The notes under the pieces are model-generated. The model made no database searches, had not been told where the DNA came from, and saw nothing but the letters and a program-made list of their open reading frames with translations. A DNA stretch of 64,000 nt, taken from Diatrype stigma (lineage: Eukaryota; Ascomycota; Sordariomycetes; Xylariales; Diatrypaceae). Below, in pieces: positions 56,901-64,000 of this stretch; position 1 is the first letter of the stretch, and every line of letters starts with the position of its first letter. Made by a program: the position numbers and the translations under genes. Where the stretch lies: contig JAKJXP020000021.1 in assembly GCA_022225965.2 (NCBI GenBank), positions 486,741 through 550,740 of the forward strand, written 5' to 3'.

Positions 56901-58019
56901 TTACAACGAGTTGAACTCAAATATCTGCCGCAGCTGAGCATCCCCATACCCTGCATTGAGAGCCAACTGCAACATGATCCTAGCCTTCTGCGGGTTGAGG
57001 AACCCACCTCCATATCCAACACTACCCGTGGGCTCGACATAGCCGTCCGCTGGCCGCCGAGAATACACCACGGCCGTTCCGTTGTCCTTCACCAGCCGCT
57101 CGATCACCTCGTTCCCCGGATCTGTCCAGCCCCCGGCGCCCATGCCCGCCAGCACCAGGCCCTTGGCGCCGGACTGGACGGCGGCCTCGGCCAGGGCGGG
57201 GTTGAGGGCCTCGTGACCGTAGAGGATGTCGACCTCGGGCAGCGACATGTACTCCCCCGCCACGTCGAAGTAGGGCCGGCCCAGGGGCAGGCTGGGCGTG
57301 GAGTAGAACTTGGGCTGGATGTCGACGAAGAAGCCGAGGAAGCCCTGCTCGGCCGACCGGAAGGTGTCGAGCGAGTTCGCGTTGGTCTTGGTCGTGAAGT
57401 AGGCGCTGGAGATGCGGTCGTTGAGCACGATCATGGCGCCGCGGCCGCGCGCGGCCGGGTCGGCGGCGACGGTCACGGCGGCCAGCAGGTTCATGGGCCC
57501 GTCGGCGCTGATGGCGGTGGCGGGCCGCATGGCGCCGACGACGACGACGGGCTTCTCGGACCGCAGGGTCAGGTCGAGGAAGAAGGCGGACTCCTCGAGC
57601 GTGTCGGTGCCGTGGGTCACGACGACGCCGGCGCAGGCCGGGTCGTCCAGCGCCCCCTGCACCTGCCGCGTCAGGTTGAGCAGGATCGCCGGCGTGATGC
57701 TGGGCGAGCCCACGTTGGCCACCTGCACGCCCCGCACGTTCGACACGTTCCACAGCTGCGGCACCGCGTCGATCAGCACGTCGACCCCGAGCGCGCCCGC
57801 CTGGTACCCCGTCGTCTGGTCGCTTGACGCGGCGCTCCCTGCGATGGTGCCCCCCGTTGCGAAGATGGTCACGTTCGGGAGGCTGGCGTTGAAGGGTCGG
57901 TCGTCCCGGACCGAGAGCCGGAACGCTTCGGGTACGGGTACGGGCACGGGCGGCGGCACTGGGGACGCTGCTGTGAGGCAGGCCGAGAGGCCTAGCGCGA
58001 GCAGTTTGAAAGAGACCAT
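56901..58019 (-). CDS. Secreted L-asparaginase (type II-like)
   Basis: The chosen start MVSFKLLALGLSACLTAASP (58019) is a good signal peptide; an in-frame ATG at 58040 would place seven polar residues before it. The protein has 372 residues. After a Pro/Val linker (VPPPVPVPVPE) come the asparaginase signatures FATGGTIAG (active-site Thr58) and VVTHGTDTLEESAFFL, with KPVVVVGAMRPATAISADGP and NDRISSAYFTTKTNANSLDT. The family hydrolyses L-asparagine to aspartate and ammonia, here outside the cell or in the periplasmic space. The C-terminal domain with PTGSVGYGGGFLNPQKARIM is complete. Third positions are nearly all G or C, giving a long antisense open frame. Confidence 0.93.
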   Translation of the reverse strand: MVSFKLLALGLSACLTAASPVPPPVPVPVPEAFRLSVRDDRPFNASLPNVTIFATGGTIAGSAASSDQTTGYQAGALGVDVLIDAVPQLWNVSNVRGVQVANVGSPSITPAILLNLTRQVQGALDDPACAGVVVTHGTDTLEESAFFLDLTLRSEKPVVVVGAMRPATAISADGPMNLLAAVTVAADPAARGRGAMIVLNDRISSAYFTTKTNANSLDTFRSAEQGFLGFFVDIQPKFYSTPSLPLGRPYFDVAGEYMSLPEVDILYGHEALNPALAEAAVQSGAKGLVLAGMGAGGWTDPGNEVIERLVKDNGTAVVYSRRPADGYVEPTGSVGYGGGFLNPQKARIMLQLALNAGYGDAQLRQIFEFNSL

Positions 58020-59580
58020 CGTGTCACTGTAGCTAGACACGGAGAGACGGGGGCTAGTAGGCGGATGTTAAGAAGTGCCCAGCACGCTGGGCGAACCACC
58101 TCTTATATAGACAATAGACAGACGCCCATGGTGCATATTGTTGCCTTATCTGCAGATTCCAGAGTAGCTCAGTCACTCACCGCAGGAGGGTGAGCTTACA
58201 CATGGGTATCATGCACCATGCACCCTATACCCTGCCTACCCCGGACGGTAGATCGTCTAGAGGGCTGAACAGCCGATCTCAATACCAACTTACCAATATA
58301 ATGGGTGCCGGTGTCATTACGCCCACGAATTGAGTAACCCGAGTGTTCTTATCTCAGGACATGAGTAGCCAAAATGGTCTATTCATCTCCACATTCCATG
58401 CCAAGGCCTACTAATATGCCATCAGCCTACATCCAAGGTTTGGGGTGGCTGCCAAGGATCATGATTCGTGGGCAAGAGGCCGAGCTGGACATGTCTTAGA
58501 CTCCCACATTGGGTCGACAGAATCCCTGACGAAATGTGTACGAAGTAAGTGCAAAGGTTAGACTCAGTTCTAGTTAATCTGGGGCTTCCGTGATGGAAAT
58601 GACTGAAGATATCAATCAGCTCTTCGACACGAAATCGAACGCTGACCCGACATTTTTGCCAAGGTGACGAGAAGGGGCCGTATCTGGCTGGCAGACACTA
58701 ATAATGACTAGCACTGCTGCTCCCGGTTCGGCAGAACCGGGGTGAAAGCCGATGGTCGGCCGGTGTGGAGACGGGAACGATCAAACTGTAGTGAGCGATA
58801 GCGACCAGAACACGAGTTAATAGTAACTGGTATGTTTACCCAGTTGGGATAGCGGCATCGTCTGGAAACCAACATTGCGAGTTGTTCCGACTGACCTCAA
58901 TATTAGCCGTTTCCTTAAGAGACATGAGAATAATCCAATCTTCTCGAGTGCTATAGGGAGAGGGAGAAACTGGTATCTACGCACTTGGGTATCTATCTGA
59001 ATCTTGCGTTACTAACCTCCTAGGAACCAGGCAGATATATATACCACTCGGCCTCAATTAGATATGCATCGATAACCTCGGAAGTGAACACTTGCAAGTC
59101 ATTGTAATCAAATTGTTAAATTAGAAACAGTATCAACCAGATCGATGTTCAAAAATACATGCCCTCCCAGCCAAAGACGCCTCGTGAATGCCGCTTCCCA
59201 ATCTAGTCAATGCGTCCATACTTCTAGTTCTCTCTATCTTTCTTCAATCTTTGCCTTCAGAGTGTATGTAGGTATGCATCAGTGACCCAACGGCCGTATA
59301 TCATCAAGTATAGCCCAACGTAAATGAATCCTCGAAAAGAGGAGAGGACGACAAGCAAGAAAAGCAGAGGAATACAAAGAGGCGCTGAAAACTCCATACC
59401 ACGCTATTCCTAAATGCTATATGCATAACATATGATACCTACATAGGTACCGGGAGGGAGGGGAAGGGGGAGAGATGGTACCTCCCCTCCCCTCCCCTCC
59501 CCTGATAGATTGTTTCTCAACACGACAAAAAACAACTCCTTCGTCAGCCCCTCCACCAAAATCAGATTTCCGATCCAGGT
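58020..59580. other. 1.5 kb intergenic region between two minus-strand genes
   Basis: No gene is seen. A perfect 8-bp hairpin CCCGGTTC-GGCA-GAACCGGG lies at 58732-58751, about 0.7 kb upstream of the asparaginase start; it could be a palindromic transcription-factor site. A CCCCT repeat lies at about 59485-59502 near the transporter stop. Confidence 0.45.
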
Positions 59581-61575
59581 TCAGAGGAAGCTGTTCGCCA
59601 GAGTGACAGCGGTGGTGTAGACCATGCAGACGACGCCGAGGGCGACGAAGACGAGGTCGGCGGCGCGGGCGGGCCAGGAGGCGGCGACGCCGCGGTAGTG
59701 CAGGTAGGCCGGGTAGATGTAGACGAGGGGCACGCAGGCGCAGGAGCCGATGAGGGCGACGAAGCGGTCGAGGTTGCCGGCGCCGAGGACGGCGACGGCG
59801 CCGCAGGCGGCGACGACGGCGGCGCGGAACGCGTTCTTGACCCACTTGGTGCGGCGGCTCTTCTTGCCCGACGCGTGGGCGCCGAACAGCTTGCCCTCCA
59901 TGATGCGCAGGGCCGGGAACAGCTGGACCGGGTTGCCGACCAGCACGGCCACCGAGTACAGGAACTGCACGGCGTTGACGAACCGGCTCGTCTGCGGGTA
60001 GTTGTTGATGATCTCGATGTACGTGTCCTCGCCGAAGGTGGCGTAGCAGAGCGCCCCCACCGACGTGAACAGCACGGTGATGATCAGCATGACGGCGCCG
60101 AGCAGGTGCTCGAACCGCTCCGGCTTCGCCATCGACGACTCGATCGGCAGGATCAGCCCGATGCCCTCGAACGTGAAGATGGCCGCCCCGACCGTCAGCG
60201 TGTACGAGTCCGGGTTGAACAGCACAACCGTCGGGTGCATGCCGTCGGACGCCAGGTGCGCCACGTCGTAGTAGTAGATGTACCCCACGCCCAGCAGGAT
60301 GCAGATGTCGGCGACGAGGGCGGCCGGGCCGAGCTTAGCGATGTTGCGCACGAACGAGAGCGGGATGAGCGCCAGGACCTGCAGCAGGACGAGCGCCATG
60401 GTGGACAGCGGGCTCTCGGCGCCCTCCTCGCCGCGGCGGAACACGGCGATGAGGAAGGACGTGACGTTCTCGGCGACGAAGACGATGCCGGCGCACACGA
60501 ACCCGAGCTGCGACAGCGTGATGGAGCCGAGGATCAGCCCGCGCATGCGGTCGCCGGCGATGGCCTGGCCGATCTCGCCGTAGCCGCCGCCGTACCGCGC
60601 CTTGCAGGCCAGCAGCAGGTGGAAGGCCAGCATGGTGACGGCCGACACGGTCAGCAGCGTCATGGACGAGAACAGGATGCCGCCGTTGCGGAACGCCCGC
60701 GGCAGGAACATGATGCCCGTCCCGATGAACGCCTTCAGCAGCGTGAAGAAGGTCTTGGTGGTGCTGGCCGTGGCGTTCCGCGACGCCTGCGTCGTGCTCC
60801 GGCGCCGCAGGCCCAGGAGCGGCCGGGTCTCCTCCCCCGAGGGGCCCCCCTCCCGATCATCATCATCATCATCCCGTCCTCCGCGCGAGGCTGCCGCCCT
60901 CGCATTATCGGACGCTCGTCCTTTCCCTCCTCGTCGTCCTCCTGCCCCTGCCCTGCCTTCTTCCTCGTCGGACGACTGGACGGCCTCCTCGTCGCTGTCG
61001 GCGAGGTCCTCGCCCGCGAAGCTCCCGTACAGGTCCAGAAACTCGACGAAGTTCCGGGTGACGGGCAGGCGCGCGCCCCAGACCCGGTCCCGCTGGCGCT
61101 GGCGCTGGCGGATGAGGAAGGCCCGGCGGAACCCGCCCGGGGCGAGCTGGTCGTTCATGGTCAGTCCGTAGTCGTAGGGCGCCCCGGCCCCGGCCCCCGC
61201 CGCGGCCTTGCCCTGCGCGGAGGCGTGCGGGGGCGGCGGGTGGTGGAACGTGGCGGCGCGCTTGTGGTACTTGATCCTGTTGGCCGTCTTGAAGATCTCG
61301 CGGTGCATGTCGCCGCCCTGCAGCTTGAGCGACGACGTCGGGCCCTCGCTGCCGCTGTTCGCGGCCGAGTCGTCGTCGGCCGAGTTGATGGAGTGGGCCG
61401 GTCTTGCTGACGGAGACGGCGACGACGACGGGCCGGCAATCGCGGCGGCGGCGGCGATGGCGGCATTAGTGCTGCCGTCAAATTCGGCCGAGTAGCCCTC
61501 CGGGAGGTGCTCTGCGATCACTTGAGCATCACGGCTCGCTTCGGCCTGCTGGTCGGGAAGCGGTGTATCGATCAT
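59581..61575 (-). CDS. Vacuolar amino-acid transporter, AVT3/AVT4-like
   Basis: A single exon of 664 residues. The first about 265 residues are cytosolic and low in complexity (Ala and Ser runs, EGEDDDDD-type acid tracts, DSDEEAVQSSDEEEGRAGAG), then comes RPLLGLRRRSTTQASRNATA. The Aa_trans (AAAP) core starts KTFFTLLKAFIGTGIMFLPR and has about 11 hydrophobic helices, including TLSQLGFVCAGIVFVAENVT, TFEGIGLILPIESSMAKPER and SVAVLVGNPVQLFPALRIME. The long N-terminal domain and core match fungal vacuolar exporters AVT3/AVT4, which release neutral amino acids from the vacuole. The exact substrate cannot be read from the sequence. A 570-codon open frame on the opposite strand is a GC shadow. Confidence 0.9.
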   Translation of the reverse strand: MIDTPLPDQQAEASRDAQVIAEHLPEGYSAEFDGSTNAAIAAAAAIAGPSSSPSPSARPAHSINSADDDSAANSGSEGPTSSLKLQGGDMHREIFKTANRIKYHKRAATFHHPPPPHASAQGKAAAGAGAGAPYDYGLTMNDQLAPGGFRRAFLIRQRQRQRDRVWGARLPVTRNFVEFLDLYGSFAGEDLADSDEEAVQSSDEEEGRAGAGGRRGGKGRASDNARAAASRGGRDDDDDDREGGPSGEETRPLLGLRRRSTTQASRNATASTTKTFFTLLKAFIGTGIMFLPRAFRNGGILFSSMTLLTVSAVTMLAFHLLLACKARYGGGYGEIGQAIAGDRMRGLILGSITLSQLGFVCAGIVFVAENVTSFLIAVFRRGEEGAESPLSTMALVLLQVLALIPLSFVRNIAKLGPAALVADICILLGVGYIYYYDVAHLASDGMHPTVVLFNPDSYTLTVGAAIFTFEGIGLILPIESSMAKPERFEHLLGAVMLIITVLFTSVGALCYATFGEDTYIEIINNYPQTSRFVNAVQFLYSVAVLVGNPVQLFPALRIMEGKLFGAHASGKKSRRTKWVKNAFRAAVVAACGAVAVLGAGNLDRFVALIGSCACVPLVYIYPAYLHYRGVAASWPARAADLVFVALGVVCMVYTTAVTLANSFL

Positions 61576-62235
61576 GGTGCGAAACTTGTGCTAACCAACC
61601 ACGCGAATATAAAACAATAGGGAAGGAAGTTATCACACTGCCACTACTACAATAATTGCAATTCCATCGAACTTGGTTGTGTTGTGTAAAAGGCAAGCCC
61701 AGGTATATTCAGAAAGTCATGCACTAGTTAGTCTAGATGATGCCCAAGGCAATGAATGTTGCTCGGTGATTAGAGACCGAATGAATAGGTAAAGTAGTTA
61801 GTTGGTTACCCAGGTAGGGTCTTGAAGTTGAGAAGTAAATAAAGTATGAGTATGTAGTATTAGTGAGTGGGTTAACGATGGTATGTTAGTTAGTGGAAGT
61901 CGATGCCCAAGTGTTAACGTAGGTCATAAGCTTGCTTATACCGTAGTGAAACGAAGGGTTATTGTGTCGCTTTTTTTTCTATGGGAGTTGGGTGGAGTCG
62001 GCTGTCCCAAATAGGAAAGTAACTCAATATGCGCATAGCGGCCCGTGCACGCCTAAAGCGGCTAGTACCGGTGCGGACTAGGCTTTAACGGGCTAGCTTA
62101 GCGTCTGCTTTAAGCTGTAAATGGCCCGCGCTAGGCCCAATACGGCTAGCCTATAGCCCAACCCAAACCGTAAATGGCTAGCTTCTGGCGTAGTGCCATT
62201 TAATTGGAGCTGGCCCTGCTACCACCTATTTACCT
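61576..62235. other. Upstream region of the transporter, ending in CGGCTAG-rich repeats
   Basis: The first about 400 bp are AT-rich promoter-like sequence. From 62030 to 62190 there is a distinct GC-rich patch with repeated CGGCTAG, GGGCTAGC and CGTAAATGGC motifs in both orientations, reminiscent of a repeat or element end. No gene is seen. Confidence 0.45.
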
Positions 62236-62620
62236 GTTGCAATCCTAGCCCGCTGATTGGGTGCACCTTCAGTTTATGTGGGTCACCGACCTGTAATTGC
62301 TGCCACTTACCTACCTGCTGCCACCTACCTACCTGCTGCCACCTACTTACCTGCTGCCACCTACCTACCTGCTGCCACCTACTTACCTGCTGCCACCTAC
62401 CTACCTGCTGCCACCTACCTACTTGCTGCCACCTACCTACCTGCTGCCACCTACCTACCTGCTGCAATACTGGCCCGCTAATTGGGTGCATCCTCAGTTT
62501 ATGTGGGTCGCCGACCTGTAATTGCTGCCACCTACCTACCTGCTGCCACCTACCTACTTGCTGCCACCTACCTACCTACTGCCACCTACCTACTTAGCTG
62601 TTGCAATTTACCTAGCTAAG
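62236..62620. repeat. 18-bp minisatellite, forward orientation, with spacer block
   Basis: Unit GCTGCCACCTACCTACCT is repeated about nine times at 62297-62464 and about four times at 62523-62600. Each array is preceded by a block of about 60 bp beginning GCAAT(C/A)CT(A/G)GCCCGCT and ending GACCTGTAATTGCTGCCA (62238 and 62463). Some units carry CTACTTAC variants. Confidence 0.9.
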
Positions 62621-62639
62621 TTACATAAGCTGAATGGGC

Positions 62640-63830
62640 TGTAACAGCTGCAGCAATTAGGTGCAGGTTGTAAGTGCAATTGTAGGTGCCAGCAGCTACT
62701 AGTATAGGTAAGTGGCCCACTTAAACCAAAGATGCACCCAATCAGGGGGCTAGGATTGCAGCTTGGTGGCAGCAATAAGTGGCAGCAGGAGTTAGGTGGC
62801 AGCAGGTAAGTAGGTGGCTGCCAATAGCCAGGTGAATTACGTAAGCTAAGTGGCTGCCACTAGCTAGGGGCTTATAACAGCTAGGGGGCTTGCAACAGCT
62901 AAGTGGCTTATAACAGTAGGTGCAGTTGTAGGTGCCAGCAGCTACTAGTACTGATATAGGTAGGTGACCCACATATATAAAGAATGCACCCAATTGGAGG
63001 GCTAGGACTTGCAGCTAGGTGCAACAGGTAAGTAAGTAGCAGCAGGTAGGTAGGTGGCAACAGCAATTAGGCTGCTTACGTAAGCTAGGGAGCTTACATA
63101 AGCTAAAGGGCTGGCAACAGCTAGATGGTTTAGAACAGCTAGGTATAATTACAGCTAGGTGCAATTGTAGGTGCCAGCAGCTACTAGTATAGGTAATTGG
63201 CCCACTTAAACCAAGGATGCACCCAATCGGAGGGCTAGGACTTGCAGCAGGTAGGTAGGTGGCAGCAGGTAGGTAAGTGGCAGCAGGTAGGTAAGTGGCA
63301 GTAGGTAGGTAGGTGGCAGCAGGTAGGTAAGTGGCAGCAGGTAGGTAGGTGGCAGCAGGTAAGTAGGTGGCAGCAGGTAGGTAAGTGGCAGCAGGTAGGT
63401 AGGTGGCAGCAATTACAGGTGAATTACGTAAGCTAAGTGGCTGCCACTAGCTAGGGGCTTACAACAGCTAGGGGGCTTGCAACAGCTAAGTGGCTTATAA
63501 CAGTAGGTGCAGTTGTAGGTGCCAGCAGTTACTAGTACTGATATAGGTAGGTAACCCACATATATAGAGAATGCACCCAATCGGAGGGCTAGGACTTGCA
63601 GCTAGGTGCAACAGGTAGGTAAGTGGCAGCAGGTAGGTAGGTAACAGCAGGTAGGTAGGTGGCAGCAGGTAGGTAGGTGGCAGCAGGTAGGTAGGTGGCA
63701 GCAGGTAGGTAGGTGGCAGCAGGTAGGTGGCAGCAATTACAGGTCGATGACCCACATAAACTGAGAATGCACCCAATCAGCGGGCTAGGATTGCAGCAGG
63801 TAGGTAGGTGGCAGTAAGTAAGTGGCTTAT
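62640..63830. repeat. Same satellite in inverted orientation, four blocks
   Basis: The reverse-complement unit (AGGTAGGTAGGTGGCAGC) occurs in arrays at 63014-63060, 63238-63410 and 63610-63735. Arrays alternate with a long spacer found twice (about 62830-63030 and 63421-63620) that contains AGCTAAGTGGCTGCCACTAG and GGTGCCAGCAGCTACTAGTA. The block ending in GGGCTAGGA(C/T)TTGCAGC occurs at 62745, 62990, 63223, 63578 and 63775. The last copy (63730-63797) is the reverse complement of the block at 62238-62300. Confidence 0.9.
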
Positions 63831-63894
63831 AACAGCTAAGTGAAAGCCACTTAGCTGGTATAAGGCACCTAGCTTACGTAAGTCACCTAGGCTG

Positions 63895-64000
63895 TAGGGG
63901 CCATGATTGGGTGTATTATACGGAATTACGGGTCCAGGTACGTAAGCTGTGGGCTGCAATTGGGTGCATCGTACGGAATTACGGGTCTGCCGGAGTGGAA
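63895..64000. repeat. Direct repeat containing TACGGAATTACGGGTC
   Basis: The sequence ATTGGGTG(T/C)AT then TACGGAATTACGGGTC occurs at about 63905-63932 and 63958-63987. It runs to the window edge, so the repeat array probably continues. Confidence 0.75.

Noticed and set aside
57213..57827. Plus-strand frames opposite the asparaginase
   Set aside because: GC shadow; the asparaginase motifs on the minus strand are unambiguous.
59698..61410. 570-codon plus-strand open frame opposite the AVT-like transporter
   Set aside because: Asp/Arg/Glu-rich pseudo-protein caused by GC third positions; no motif.
62193..63776. Proteins made of PTYLLP, CCHLPT or QQVGRW repeats
   Set aside because: They are translations of an 18-bp minisatellite in several frames and both strands; no start context or flanking domain.

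Overview
This window is nuclear DNA of a filamentous ascomycete (Pezizomycotina, most likely Sordariomycetes). The evidence is short GT-AG introns whose splice phases fit conserved proteins, an intron-bearing tRNA-Glu, wide intergenic spaces and a typical fungal gene set. That set includes a SWI1-like chromatin remodeller, UTP6, CWH43, a GH76 mannanase, SMC4, an ELYS-like protein, mitochondrial IF-2, an AVT-type vacuolar transporter, a cytochrome P450 and a terpene synthase. I cannot name a species. Layout: positions 1-421 carry the 5' end of a SWI1-like gene, followed by about 8 kb without a convincing gene but rich in simple repeats and palindromic TACCTAGGTA motifs. From 8.4 to 23.2 kb is a gene-dense block: EVE-domain protein (+), UTP6 (-), CWH43 (+), GH76 (-), DJ-1/PfpI-like (+) and cytochrome P450 (-). 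From 24 to 36.6 kb is a gene-poor graveyard: a tRNA-Glu, a decayed MFS transporter, a decayed multi-exon gene with a Cys-rich motif, a broken alpha/beta-hydrolase, and several families of miniature palindromic repeats. From 36.7 to 61.6 kb is a second dense block: SMC4 (-), ELYS-like (+), isochorismatase-type hydrolase (+), a nine-exon class I terpene synthase (-), a fungal membrane protein (-), mitochondrial IF-2 (+), secreted asparaginase (-) and an AVT-type transporter (-). From 62 kb to the end lies a complex satellite in which an 18-bp minisatellite and a longer block occur in both orientations. Function: most genes are single housekeeping functions (chromatin, rRNA processing, GPI-lipid remodelling, condensin, nuclear pore, mitochondrial translation) and do not form a pathway. 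The accessory items are the terpene synthase (complete DDxxD/E-like and NSE/DTE motifs), tail-to-tail with an isochorismatase-family hydrolase, and a distant P450. The terpene synthase looks like a stand-alone specialised-metabolism gene among housekeeping genes. No obvious multi-gene defence or mobile system was found. The most unusual structures are the palindromic element families at 30.6-34.7 kb and the inverted satellite at 62.2-63.8 kb. Exon models were built by hand from reading frame, splice-site and family knowledge, without alignment software.
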